Shown here: positions 7,996 to 15,959 of the stretch, piece by piece
Layout: each line of letters opens with the position of its first letter
How positions within the stretch are numbered: position 1 is the stretch's first letter
Assembly (NCBI GenBank): GCA_964519955.1
Contig: CAZFLM010000001.1
Coordinates: forward strand, 186,001-250,000
Reading direction: 5' to 3'
DNA: 64,000 nt
From: CAZFLM01 sp964519955
GTDB taxonomy: Bacteria; Armatimonadota; Chthonomonadetes; Chthonomonadales; CAJBBX01
Program-made: the position numbers and the translations under genes
Notes under the pieces: generated by a model
Database searches by the model: none
What the model saw: the letters and a program-made list of their open reading frames with translations, nothing else
Told to the model about the DNA's origin: nothing

Positions 7996-9738
7996 CTAGG
8001 GGCCGGCCGGGTGCTTCGAATCCCAGTACTTGCCCCACGATTCCACATAGCTCTTCCCGTCGGTGCTCTGGACGATGCGAGGCGGTACGGCATAGTACTC
8101 GTCGACCATCTTGGTCACGCCTGCCTGGTGCGCCTGCGTCTTCAGTTGGTCGGGGGTGACGCCCGCGTCGTTCTGATGGGCAGCCACGTAGTCGTCGTAG
8201 GCCTTGGTGTACGTGGCCTCGCCCGCCGAAAGGCCGGCCAGGGTGCGCCCGCATGCCCGAGCATTGTGCGTCGCGTCGATCGCCCGCGCCTGGGCCTCGG
8301 CATCCTCCGTGATCTGCTTCTTGACGTAGTCCGCGCGAGTGTCGTGCGCCACGTCGGCGGTCGCGTTGCCCAAGGTGTGCTCGGCGTGGACGGTCTCGTG
8401 GATGAGCCCCGTCGCCGTCCAGTCGGCGCCCCACTGCCCGTTGAGGACAATCCGCTTGTTGACGGGATCCCACGACGAACCGTCCGCGTTGTTGACGGTG
8501 ATCTTGTCGTCGGTGATGCCGTGGTCCTTCAGGTACTGAAGCGCGGCCCTGCCCTCCGGCGTCTGCTCCATCGCCTCCTTGATCTCGGCAACCGTCGGGT
8601 TGGCGTGCGGGTTCGGCGCATCGGGCGGCGCTGCCGTGGAGTGAGCAGGCGGGGCCGGCGGCGGCGGCGGTGGCGGAGCTGGAGGCGTCTCAGGCTTCGG
8701 CGGTTCCACGGGCTCCGTCGGCTCCTCGGGCTCCTCCGGCTCCTCAGGCTCCTCCGGCTCCTCGGGCTCCGTCGGCGGCGTCTCCGGCTCGGTTGGTGGC
8801 ACCTCGGGTTCCGTGGGCGGCTCCTCGGGCTCGGTTGGTGGCTCCTCAGGCTCTGTCGGCTGGTCCTCCGGCTCGGTCGGCTGCTCCTCGGGCTCCGTCG
8901 GGGCCGTGGAGCCCGCATCGCCGGTGGCCGGAGGCACCGCGGACCCGCCGGCGCCGGACGTTCGCGACGTCACCGGCTTGACGATCGTCAGGTGCTCGGG
9001 GTCGATGACCTCCACCTCTTCGCCTGTCGTCGGGTCGATGACCGTCGTGGTCTCGTACCCCGCGCCCTGGATGTTCGGGGGAAGCTCGTCGGTGGTCTCA
9101 GGCGGCCGCACCCAGACGTTGCCCGCGCTGTCCACGACTACTGGTGGGTTGGGCTTGCCGACGAGGCCCTGGAGCCACGTATTGACGGCAGGCTGCCCGC
9201 TCTGCAGCTCGGTGGGGACGTCCGCCGTCTGCGCGGGCGGCGCCTGCGGCGGCGCAGTCCCAGCCTGGGCTTGTGTCGCCTCGGGCGGCGTGTACGAGGC
9301 CTGGGTGCCCGTGTCGGACGGCTGAGTCCCGGCGGTGGTAGCAGTCGCGAGCGCCTGGTCCACCGGATCGGGAGGCGCGGCAGGCGGGGGCGCGGTGGCC
9401 GTGCTAGCCGGCGCGGTGCCGCCCGTCGCGTCTGGAGGCGGCGCTGCGGGTACGGGCGCGCCTATCGGGCCGGGCATCGTCGTCGCGCCAGGCGCTCCCG
9501 TGCCGGGCCGGCCAGTCAGCAGCGAGGTGAGGTGCGAGGTGAGCCAGGCGAGCAGACCGAGCAGGCCGCCGGCGGCCGACGTGGTCGAGAGGTAGCCCGC
9601 GGTCTGCTGGCAGTCACCCTCGGACGAGCAGTTGTGCGCCAGCGCCGCCTGCGCCGCGGCCATCAGCAGCGTGGTGGCCAGCATCGTCAGGCGATGGCGG
9701 ACGATCCAGGCGCACAGTCTCGATCCGTGTCTACGCAC
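7996..9738 (-). CDS. Large secreted HETVH metallopeptidase-like protein with PTEPE-repeat stalk
   Basis: About 580 residues from a GTG start at 9738, chosen because AGGAGG lies 6 nt upstream and a signal peptide follows (hydrophobic run ending AAAQAALA near residue 34). An ATG at 9771 overlapping the upstream stop is the alternative. Next come a hydrophobic helix (LLGLLAWL), a long Pro/Ala/Thr-rich region, a Thr/Pro/Glu repeat stalk (about 275-345) and a C-terminal domain. That domain carries LIHETVHAEH, with the HExxH zinc motif at 447-451, and an acidic EDAEAQA helix about 30 residues on that could give the third ligand. The style resembles metallopeptidase modules at the ends of polymorphic toxins (DUF6782-like). 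It is probably secreted or surface-anchored, but its target is unknown. Confidence 0.75.
   Translation of the reverse strand: MRRHGSRLCAWIVRHRLTMLATTLLMAAAQAALAHNCSSEGDCQQTAGYLSTTSAAGGLLGLLAWLTSHLTSLLTGRPGTGAPGATTMPGPIGAPVPAAPPPDATGGTAPASTATAPPPAAPPDPVDQALATATTAGTQPSDTGTQASYTPPEATQAQAGTAPPQAPPAQTADVPTELQSGQPAVNTWLQGLVGKPNPPVVVDSAGNVWVRPPETTDELPPNIQGAGYETTTVIDPTTGEEVEVIDPEHLTIVKPVTSRTSGAGGSAVPPATGDAGSTAPTEPEEQPTEPEDQPTEPEEPPTEPEEPPTEPEVPPTEPETPPTEPEEPEEPEEPEEPEEPTEPVEPPKPETPPAPPPPPPPAPPAHSTAAPPDAPNPHANPTVAEIKEAMEQTPEGRAALQYLKDHGITDDKITVNNADGSSWDPVNKRIVLNGQWGADWTATGLIHETVHAEHTLGNATADVAHDTRADYVKKQITEDAEAQARAIDATHNARACGRTLAGLSAGEATYTKAYDDYVAAHQNDAGVTPDQLKTQAHQAGVTKMVDEYYAVPPRIVQSTDGKSYVESWGKYWDSKHPAGP
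8704..8905 (-). repeat. In-frame tandem repeat encoding PTEPEE/PEEPEEPEE stalk
   Basis: The DNA here is built of ggctcc-type hexamer and longer units (for example ggctcctcgggctcctccggctcc), which encode Pro-Thr-Glu-Pro-Glu-Glu repeats on the minus strand. It forms the acidic, extended stalk between the N-terminal part and the peptidase domain of the 7996-9738 protein. Such arrays change length by slippage. Confidence 0.8.
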
Positions 9739-9767
9739 GACGGTCCTCCTGCACAGCCGGGCCGAAA

Positions 9768-10190
9768 TCATGCGACCGGACGGCCGCACTTGGAACAGAA
9801 CCGCTTGCCGGGCCGCAGCTCCGCGCCGCACTGAGGGTTACTGCAGCGCGGCGGAGGCGGAGGCGCGGCTGGAGACGGCGCGGGCGGCGCCGGCTTCGCG
9901 ACTGGTTGTCCGATGGGCGTGCCGCACCGAACGCAGTACCGCGTGCCGGCCTGAGGCTGCACGTGGCCGCATGAGGCGCACACCGGCATCGCAGGCGCGG
10001 GAGGCGCAGCCCGCGTGCCGCACCCCGGGCAGTAGACGACGTCCGGCGGCAGCGCAGCTCCACACCCCGAGCAGACAGACCCGGGCGCCGGCTTCACCGA
10101 GTTGAGCGGGCGCCCACAGCGGAGGCACGCGGAGTGCGAGCCGAGGTTCGTCAGGCCGCACCCGCCGCACGAGCGCGGTGTCGATGCCAT
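9768..10190 (-). CDS. Small protein made of serial zinc ribbons
   Basis: 140 residues from the ATG at 10190 (GGAGG 10 nt upstream). An ATG at 10199 overlaps the previous stop as ATGA but has its Shine-Dalgarno only 1 nt away. The protein has four zinc-ribbon half-sites or ribbons: CGGCGL paired with CLRCG, CSGCGAALPPDVVYCPGCG, CASCG paired with CVRCG, and, after a Pro/Ala linker, CSNPQCGAELRPGKRFCSKCG at the C-terminus. There is no membrane segment and no enzyme domain. It sits between a zinc-ribbon membrane protein and the secreted metallopeptidase. A stand-alone array of ribbons suggests an adaptor that bridges the ribbon-tagged proteins of this cluster, which is an inference. Confidence 0.8.
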   Translation of the reverse strand: MASTPRSCGGCGLTNLGSHSACLRCGRPLNSVKPAPGSVCSGCGAALPPDVVYCPGCGTRAAPPAPAMPVCASCGHVQPQAGTRYCVRCGTPIGQPVAKPAPPAPSPAAPPPPPRCSNPQCGAELRPGKRFCSKCGRPVA

Positions 10191-10195
10191 CGCCC

Positions 10196-11107
10196 TCATC
10201 CCTCCGGGGCGGCGCCGCTGTTCCGGACGCCCACCAGCTCACGCACACCCTCAGCCAGGTTGCCCTGCCGCGGCGCCAGCAGCGCGAACCCGAACAGCAG
10301 CGACACCACCACGATGAGCTGCTCCTTCTCCGCGGTCTGCGTAATCCAGACACTCCGCTCGCCGAACGTGAGCAGGAACGCCAGCGCCGCCGGCACGAGG
10401 AACATCAGCACGTACCGCCCCGGGACGGGGATCTGGTCGCGCACGTCGAAGAAGCGCCGCAGCGATTGCTGGACTGCCGGGCCGAAGCGCACGGTGCAAT
10501 AGGTGAAGAGGCCGATGACGGCCGGGAAGGCCTTCTGCGGAAGGTAGCCGCCCGCGCCGGTCTCCAGGTGCAGGGCGGCCCACGAGAGCGTGAAGAACAC
10601 CGTCGCGATGACCGGCGTCAGCAGGAAGCCGGCATCGGACGGCATATGCTGGGTGGCCCGAGTGACGAGCCGCGCGACTGCCCCGCGCAGCACGAAGAAC
10701 GCCACCATGATGGCGACAGGCAGGATGAGGGCGACGAGCCCGACCTTGGCGGAGCACACGTACATGGCGACGGAGCCAGGCGGGAGGTCGCTGCACGTCA
10801 CCTGGGGGATGGTGGCCTTCAGCGCACGGATGGGGATGCAGAGAGGCGCCCAGCCCACGTAGGAGATGGCGGCGCAGACGAGCACGACGACGATGGCCGG
10901 CTTGAACCCGGACGGATCGGCTCCGGCCCACGCCAGCGCGCGCGTTATCGGCCCGACGGACGGGCCCGGAGGCGGAGCCGCTTCGGGAGGAGCCGGCGCC
11001 TCCCCGGCAGGTGCGGCGCGGGCGGTCTCGGGCAGCGGCTGGCCGCAGCCGGTGCAGAACTTGGAGCCGCCCGGGCTGGCAACTCCGCACGATGGACACG
11101 TCACCAT
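10196..11107 (-). CDS. Zinc-ribbon polytopic membrane protein
   Basis: 303 residues. It starts with one zinc ribbon (CPSCGVASPGGSKFCTGCG, residues 4-22), then a Pro/Ala linker and about six or seven membrane segments: roughly 70-90, 125-145, 165-185, 195-215, 235-255 and 265-285. No transporter or enzyme motif is recognised. Its stop overlaps the possible upstream start of the zinc-ribbon array gene, and a 105-nt gap separates it from the permease gene. The general layout (ribbon, linker, several membrane helices) matches the DUF/Yip1-type ribbon proteins common in such clusters. Confidence 0.75.
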   Translation of the reverse strand: MVTCPSCGVASPGGSKFCTGCGQPLPETARAAPAGEAPAPPEAAPPPGPSVGPITRALAWAGADPSGFKPAIVVVLVCAAISYVGWAPLCIPIRALKATIPQVTCSDLPPGSVAMYVCSAKVGLVALILPVAIMVAFFVLRGAVARLVTRATQHMPSDAGFLLTPVIATVFFTLSWAALHLETGAGGYLPQKAFPAVIGLFTYCTVRFGPAVQQSLRRFFDVRDQIPVPGRYVLMFLVPAALAFLLTFGERSVWITQTAEKEQLIVVVSLLFGFALLAPRQGNLAEGVRELVGVRNSGAAPEG

Positions 11108-11212
11108 GGGCCCGCCTCCCCGACGAGGGAGGTGTCCGACGCAGGCCCTGGGAGTGCTGCGTGCGCTCGTCAGGAGGTCACCCGCGTCAACACCCGCATC
11201 AGTCAGCGGCTG

Positions 11213-12070
11213 CTACCTGGAATGGCCCCCGCCCGCAGCGCCGCGCCACGCCTCGCCGTGCCATAGGCGCGCCAGCACGACGACCGGCGCGACCGACACC
11301 AGCATGAGCGGCAGCGACTGCCACGCGGCGCGCCGCACGTCGTGGTGGAGCTGGTAGTCGGTGAACACCCAGACCGGGTACGTGTGGGTGGATGCCGCCG
11401 ACTGGTTCACGAGCAGCAGGTTCGGCACTCCGAACTCGCCCAGCGCCATGACGAACACCAGCACACTCGCCGCGCCCACCGACGGTGCAACCATTGGCAG
11501 CGCGGCCTTGAGGAAGACCCGCCAGTCGCCCGCCGAGAGCCGTGCATCGTCCGTCAGCGAGCTGTCGAGATGGGCAAGGGCCGCCGAGGCAGCCCAGAGC
11601 AGCGCCGGGAAGAGACACAGGGCCAGCACGCACGCGGCGCCCGCCCGGCTGTACAGGTACGGGCCTAGCGCGACGCCCATGGTCGACTCGGCCAATCGGC
11701 TCAGCGCCCCGTTGGAGCCCAGCAGCTCGACCCACACAATGGCGACGAGGAACGGCGGCAGCACGAGCGGGATGAGCCCGACCTGAAGGAGCGCGGCGCG
11801 CCGTCTCCGCCCCAGCCCGGCAAGGCAGAACGCCATCGGAACGGCCAGGAGCAAGCCGATACCGACCGTGCCCGCCGCGACGAGGGAGCTGTTCGCGAGC
11901 AGCATCAGCGCCAGGCGGGCGTCGAAGGCGGATCCGCCCGCCGCCTCTCCCGCGGCGCCCAGGCGCTCCGATAGCAGGAACACCCCCGCCACCGGCAGCC
12001 AGAGGACCAGCGCGTAGAGGCCGAGCGTCACCCACGCGGCGAAGGCGCCGTGCCGAACGCGACCGGTCAT
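11213..12070 (-). CDS. ABC transporter permease, half-length iron-type (MetI fold)
   Basis: 285 residues from an ATG at 12070 that overlaps the stop of the binding-protein gene as ATGA. It has about six membrane segments and a typical binding-protein-dependent permease core, with the cytoplasmic coupling region near residues 155-190 (SAGDWRVFLKAALPMVAPS). It resembles one half of the FbpB/ThiP class. Those proteins normally have two such halves in one chain of about 500-550 residues; here only one half is present. No ATPase gene lies in the window. It would form the channel for the substrate bound by the adjacent lipoprotein, if a partner ATPase is supplied from elsewhere. Confidence 0.8.
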   Translation of the reverse strand: MTGRVRHGAFAAWVTLGLYALVLWLPVAGVFLLSERLGAAGEAAGGSAFDARLALMLLANSSLVAAGTVGIGLLLAVPMAFCLAGLGRRRRAALLQVGLIPLVLPPFLVAIVWVELLGSNGALSRLAESTMGVALGPYLYSRAGAACVLALCLFPALLWAASAALAHLDSSLTDDARLSAGDWRVFLKAALPMVAPSVGAASVLVFVMALGEFGVPNLLLVNQSAASTHTYPVWVFTDYQLHHDVRRAAWQSLPLMLVSVAPVVVLARLWHGEAWRGAAGGGHSR

Positions 12071-13107
12071 CTGGGGGACAGCGCGCGATCGACCAGCCCT
12101 TCGACGCGCGTCAGGTTGGCTGCGACCTGGCGCCAGTCGGCGGGCAGCGACCGGATGCCCGACAGAGCGGGGACGCCGGGCGCCGCCGCCGTGGATGGGC
12201 GTATCGGCCAATGCCGCGCGGAGCTTCGCGCCATGTCTGCCTCGACCTCAGGCGACACGAGGTAGTCGATGAGCCGCTTGCCCTCCGCACCGTGGGGAGC
12301 CCCCTCGATCAGGCCGGCGGCGCATGGGATGACCAGCGTGCCGTCGCTCTGCTGGTCCGGGTAGATCATCTCCACCGGCTGGCCGTCCAGCTTCCGAGTC
12401 CACACGTCGTCGGTATCGGTCACGCCGACGAGCAACTCGCCGCGGGCAACCTGGTCGGCGACCACCGAGTTGCCCGGCAGCACGCGCAGCCCGTTGGCCT
12501 TCAGGCCCGATAGCCAGCGGACCATCCAGTCATCTCCGCGCGCCAGGGCCAGCGCGACGATCCACGACGATGCGGTGCCGATGTGCGGGTCGCAGACGCC
12601 GACCTTGCCCCGCCAACGGGGCTTCGCGAGGTCCGCCAGCGTGCGCGGCGCCTCCGCAGCACGAACGAGCCGGGTGTTGTAGACGATGACCCGAGCGCGA
12701 GGGGTCATGCCGATCCAGTACCTCTCGGGGTCGCGGTAGCGCGGAGGCAGGTCGGCCGCGGCGGGCGAGGAGTACGGCTGGAGCACGCCGCCGGCCTGCA
12801 GGACCAGCATACGGCTCGTCTCGCTGTTCCAGTACGCGTCGGCCTGGGGACGGCTCTTCTCCGCAAGCAGCTTGGCCACGAGGCCCGCGCTCTTGGCAGC
12901 CTCCGCATCGTAGAGGGCTCGGACCTTGATGCCGGTGCGCTGCTCGAACCGCGCCAAGATGGGCCGCGCGTACACGTCGTCCACGGCGCAGTAGATGACG
13001 ACGGTCGGCTTCGGCCTGCCGCACCCACACGCCGCGGCGATGCAGAGCGCCGCCGCCAGCAGCAACCGCCCTGCCGTCACGAACCTACCCGGCCGATACC
13101 TCTCCAT
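12067..13107 (-). CDS. Iron(III)-type ABC transporter substrate-binding lipoprotein
   Basis: 346 residues from the ATG at 13107 (GGAGG 9 nt upstream). The start lies 23 nt inside the preceding gene. An N-terminal hydrophobic run ends at AAACGCG, a lipoprotein-like signal. The mature part has the FbpA/AfuA-type fold: VVIYCAVDDVYARPILARFEQRTGIKV at the start, DAYWNSETSRM, the YWIGMTPRARVIVYNT block and PRTLADLAKPRWRGKVGVCDP. These are characteristic of extracellular solute-binding proteins for ferric ions and similar ligands. Conserved tyrosines of the iron site cannot be verified without alignment. It is translationally coupled to the permease, and the transporter looks incomplete because no ATPase is nearby. 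Confidence 0.85.
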   Translation of the reverse strand: MERYRPGRFVTAGRLLLAAALCIAAACGCGRPKPTVVIYCAVDDVYARPILARFEQRTGIKVRALYDAEAAKSAGLVAKLLAEKSRPQADAYWNSETSRMLVLQAGGVLQPYSSPAAADLPPRYRDPERYWIGMTPRARVIVYNTRLVRAAEAPRTLADLAKPRWRGKVGVCDPHIGTASSWIVALALARGDDWMVRWLSGLKANGLRVLPGNSVVADQVARGELLVGVTDTDDVWTRKLDGQPVEMIYPDQQSDGTLVIPCAAGLIEGAPHGAEGKRLIDYLVSPEVEADMARSSARHWPIRPSTAAAPGVPALSGIRSLPADWRQVAANLTRVEGLVDRALSPR

Positions 13108-13738
13108 CCTCGGGCGCCTCCGCACGACTGGGAAGCCTCGATCGTCGGAACAACAGGCTGGTGGGCCACGTGTCCAGCGCCCACAGGCCGACCATCGAGG
13201 GAACGATGAAGCCGAAGGGCAGCATGATCGCCAGGAACTGCAGCATGGTCGTCGGGTTCGGGCTGACGAGCACCTCGGCGTCGACTCCGTGGCTCGCGCG
13301 GGCCAGGCGCCCCGCGCCCAGCAGCATCACGGCACAGAGCCACACGACCGCGGCAGGTCCCTGGCGGCGCGCCGCCGAGGGCCACGCGCGGACGACCCGC
13401 TGAGCGGCAGGCGTCTCCAGGATCACCAGGCCAGAGTACAACAGGGCGACGCCGGCAGCGATCTCCACCCACACGACGGTCCACACCGCGCCGTACATCG
13501 CCACGTCGTAGCCGAAGATGCCGACGAAGACCAGGGCTGCCAGCACCGTCCCGAGGCTGCCGCGCGGCTGGAAGTAGGCGCCGCAGGCCCGGCACTCGTG
13601 GCCGCCGTCGAACCACTGGCGAAGCGACATCGGCACGCGGAAGTAGAACGCCAGGTAGCCGCCGCAGCGCGGACAGGCCCTGCGGCGCATCTCCGCCGCA
13701 AGCGGCCAGCGCAGCATCCCCTCCAGCACCTTGAGCAT
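13085..13738 (-). CDS. Zinc-ribbon membrane protein
   Basis: 217 residues. The N-terminus carries a two-knuckle zinc ribbon spread over residues 22-53 (CPRCGGYLAFYF and CRACGAYFQP). Four to five membrane segments follow, at about 62-80, 84-104, 128-147 and 168-190. The tail is charged. It contains no catalytic motif. The stop lies inside the start of the binding-protein gene (23-nt overlap), so the two are translationally linked. Its function is unknown. Association with the ABC genes may be meaningful or may only reflect shared transcription. Confidence 0.7.
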   Translation of the reverse strand: MLKVLEGMLRWPLAAEMRRRACPRCGGYLAFYFRVPMSLRQWFDGGHECRACGAYFQPRGSLGTVLAALVFVGIFGYDVAMYGAVWTVVWVEIAAGVALLYSGLVILETPAAQRVVRAWPSAARRQGPAAVVWLCAVMLLGAGRLARASHGVDAEVLVSPNPTTMLQFLAIMLPFGFIVPSMVGLWALDTWPTSLLFRRSRLPSRAEAPEDGEVSAG

Positions 13739-13753
13739 CGCGCCGCCTCTCCC

Positions 13754-14140
13754 CTAGGCGCCCGGCAGGGCCAGGCCCGGTCGAACGAGGGTCAGCGCGA
13801 AGAGGAGCGCCCAGGCCACCAGAATGAGCGCGGCAGCGATGCGGCCGGCGCGCGGGCCCGACACGCAGCACCCGAGGGCCAGCACAGGCAGCGCGAACCA
13901 GCAGAAGACCGCGACGGCGCCCGCGAGCCGAGGCCATGTCGCTGATGCGAGTTGCGGCTCGACCACCCGAGACGGATCGCCGAGCCTCGACAGCAGGAAC
14001 GCGACGAGCATGGTTCTGGCGCAGTGACCGAGGGCCGCCACTCCGGCGCCGGCCGGCGCCGCGGCGGGTGGACGCCCGAGCCCCGGCGAAACCGCAGATC
14101 GGCGCGCCGCAGCGCGAAGCGAGGCCGCGAGCCGCCGCAT
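13754..14140 (-). CDS. Small membrane protein, unknown
   Basis: 128 residues. It starts at an ATG at 14140 that overlaps the stop of the upstream propeller gene (TGATG), so it is translationally coupled. The first 35 residues are Arg/Ala-rich. Two clear membrane segments lie near 73-92 (LAGAVAVFCWFALPVLALG) and 100-121 (IAAALILVAWALLFALTLV), with a weaker one near 40-50. No family is recognised. A much longer open frame exists here but would run through the neighbouring gene and is not supported. Confidence 0.6.
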   Translation of the reverse strand: MRRLAASLRAAARRSAVSPGLGRPPAAAPAGAGVAALGHCARTMLVAFLLSRLGDPSRVVEPQLASATWPRLAGAVAVFCWFALPVLALGCCVSGPRAGRIAAALILVAWALLFALTLVRPGLALPGA

Positions 14141-15228
14141 CAGCGTGCGCCCCCCGCAGGCGGTATGGACCAGAGATCGACGACGCCGCGAGCCTGAACC
14201 GTCGCGGCCTGCGTGCCGTCCGGCGAGATGGCGATGACGGAGGAGAGCAGCGCACGCGGCCTCCAGCGGCGCAGCAGGCGGCCGGAACGGAGCTGCCGCG
14301 CGGAGACCGACTTGCGGAATGGGCTGGACGCAGTCAGGATCACCGCGCCATCGCCTGAGAGGGCGAACTGCTCGGCCTCGGGCGCGGAGAACTGCGCGGT
14401 GCGCGTCGCTCGCCCCTCCGCGAAGCCGTAGACCGATACCTCGGCATCGTCTGGCCGGCCGGGCGGATGGCTGGCGACTACCAGGCCGGCGCCACGCGGC
14501 AAGAAGGCAAGCCACTCGGCCTCGTGCCCGCCCAGTGGGAAGCGCACTTCGGCCTGCGGCGGCGGGGAGGCGGCAATGCGGGGAACCGGGAACACGGACA
14601 CCGCGTCGGCGCCGATCGCCAGTCGGGCGCCGTCATCCGACCACGCGAGGCAGCGGCGCGCCGCTCCGCGCAGGTCGCCGAGCGGCAGGGCGCAGAGCGT
14701 TTGGACAGCAGCGGGGCGGGCCGCGTTGCCCGGGTCCACCGCCATCACGGCAACCTCATCCGCGGTCTCGACGGCGAGCAGGTCACCTCGCGGGGCGAGA
14801 GCGACCGACCGGGCCTCCATGCGCCGCCGCACGAGCAATGCCCGCCGCTGGAGGTCCAGCACGCGGACCTCCGACAGGCCTCCCGATGCGGGGGTCGCCC
14901 ATGCGGCCCGCCCGGAGGCGGAGGAGACATCGGCGATCGGGCGCTGGCGACCATACTGCCAGTCGGCGAGCGCGATGGCCGCATGGGTGTCCATCGCCGC
15001 CACCGGCGCGCCGCGGGCCTCAGTCCACGCCTCCGCGACGCCGAACTCGGTGAGGCCGAAGAGCCCGCGCCCATCCGGCGTGTACCGGAGCGCGAAGAAG
15101 CAGCCGTGGCCTCCGTTGAGGACACGCTGCGGGGTGTCGTGCTTGGGCGCGAAGGCAGCCAGCAGGAACAGCGAGATGGCCCCGAAGACGACACCGGCGG
15201 GCATCCAGCCTTCCCAGCGGCGACGCAA
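14140..15228 (-). CDS. Membrane-anchored WD40-like beta-propeller protein
   Basis: About 362 residues from a TTG at 15228 with GGGAGG 5 nt upstream; the ATG at 15204 is the alternative. A single membrane segment is near residues 10-28 (AGVVFGAISLFLLAAFAP). The rest is propeller-like, with repeated blade motifs such as LRYTPDGRGLFG, LAPRGDLLAVET, WSDDGARLAIGAD, LSGDGAVILTAS and ISPDGTQAATV. It is probably anchored with the propeller outside the cell. Its stop overlaps the next gene. It begins zinc-ribbon cluster I, about 120 nt after the class II aldolase gene, so read-through from the sugar operon is possible. It is a probable protein-interaction scaffold. Confidence 0.7.
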   Translation of the reverse strand: MRRRWEGWMPAGVVFGAISLFLLAAFAPKHDTPQRVLNGGHGCFFALRYTPDGRGLFGLTEFGVAEAWTEARGAPVAAMDTHAAIALADWQYGRQRPIADVSSASGRAAWATPASGGLSEVRVLDLQRRALLVRRRMEARSVALAPRGDLLAVETADEVAVMAVDPGNAARPAAVQTLCALPLGDLRGAARRCLAWSDDGARLAIGADAVSVFPVPRIAASPPPQAEVRFPLGGHEAEWLAFLPRGAGLVVASHPPGRPDDAEVSVYGFAEGRATRTAQFSAPEAEQFALSGDGAVILTASSPFRKSVSARQLRSGRLLRRWRPRALLSSVIAISPDGTQAATVQARGVVDLWSIPPAGGAR

Positions 15229-15347
15229 ACGTGCCTCCCGTGCGGACGCGGTCGCGACTCTTGTTCTGCGCGCGGGGCCGCGGCACCTTCTCCGCTGAGG
15301 GACATCACGCGAGGGCTGATCGTCCACAGACGGGCTCGCCGCGGAGG

Positions 15348-15959
15348 TCAGTGCCCGGCGTCCCTCGCGTTCAGCAGCGCTGCCTTCGCCACGAGGATGT
15401 GGCAGGACTGGTCGATGCCGTCGAGCGCCTCGACGCACTGACGCAGGTCGATGCCGGCGATCACGATGCCGTGCTTGGGGATGAGCGTGGTCATGACGCG
15501 ATCCGGCAGGCCGCCGACCTGCGGGCGCAGGCTGTCCACGACGGCGATGCCGAGCTGAGGGGTGTGCGACGGGTGCTCCTCGCAGACGGGCACCGTGCCC
15601 CAGCGCTCCGTCTGCTCGCTGGTCGGCGGGATCGGCCACGCCAGGTGCGCGAACGTCATGATGTTCTCGGCGTGGGCGTGCACAACCGCGGTAACCGCGG
15701 GGAACGCCTGGTAGATCGCCAGGTGCATCGCCCACTCGCGCGAGTACTCGCCCGATCCGCCCAACCTCTCGCCCGCCTCCGTCGCCACGATGATCTGGTC
15801 GGGCACGAGCCGCCACCAGGAGCCCGACGCCGCCCCCTTCGGAGTGCAGTAGATGCGGCCCTCGCTGCGCACGCTGTAGTTGCCCCCGGCGCCGTCGGTC
15901 AGGCGTCGCTCGAAGATATGGAGGGCCGCGTCGCAGATGTCCTGGCGTGGATCGGTCAT
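15348..15959 (-). CDS. Class II aldolase (fuculose/rhamnulose-phosphate type)
   Basis: 203 residues from an ATG at 15959 that overlaps the stop of the GH42-like gene (ATGA). It has the class II aldolase/adducin fold: GAGGNYSVR for phosphate binding near residue 24, the metal ligands HAHAENIMTF near residue 91, and KHGIVIAG near 161 with the third His. EYSREWAMH near 70 includes the likely catalytic Glu. Members cleave L-fuculose- or L-rhamnulose-1-phosphate to DHAP and lactaldehyde, or act on related sugar phosphates. It is the last gene of the sugar operon that starts at 24.5 kb and so probably works on the product of the PfkB kinase. The exact substrate cannot be read from sequence. Confidence 0.85.
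   Translation of the reverse strand: MTDPRQDICDAALHIFERRLTDGAGGNYSVRSEGRIYCTPKGAASGSWWRLVPDQIIVATEAGERLGGSGEYSREWAMHLAIYQAFPAVTAVVHAHAENIMTFAHLAWPIPPTSEQTERWGTVPVCEEHPSHTPQLGIAVVDSLRPQVGGLPDRVMTTLIPKHGIVIAGIDLRQCVEALDGIDQSCHILVAKAALLNARDAGH

Noticed and set aside
8704..8905. Possible CRISPR array or intergenic satellite
   Set aside because: The repeat is a coding Pro/Glu/Thr array in frame, with no spacer pattern.
7891..9834. Long plus-strand open frame opposite the metallopeptidase gene
   Set aside because: It is antisense to a gene with a signal peptide, an HExxH motif and a repeat stalk. Its translation is Arg/Leu/Gly-rich with no ribosome site.
11213..12211. Longer permease start at 12211
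   Set aside because: The extension lies inside the binding-protein gene and has no membrane-protein character; the ATGA-coupled start at 12070 fits better.
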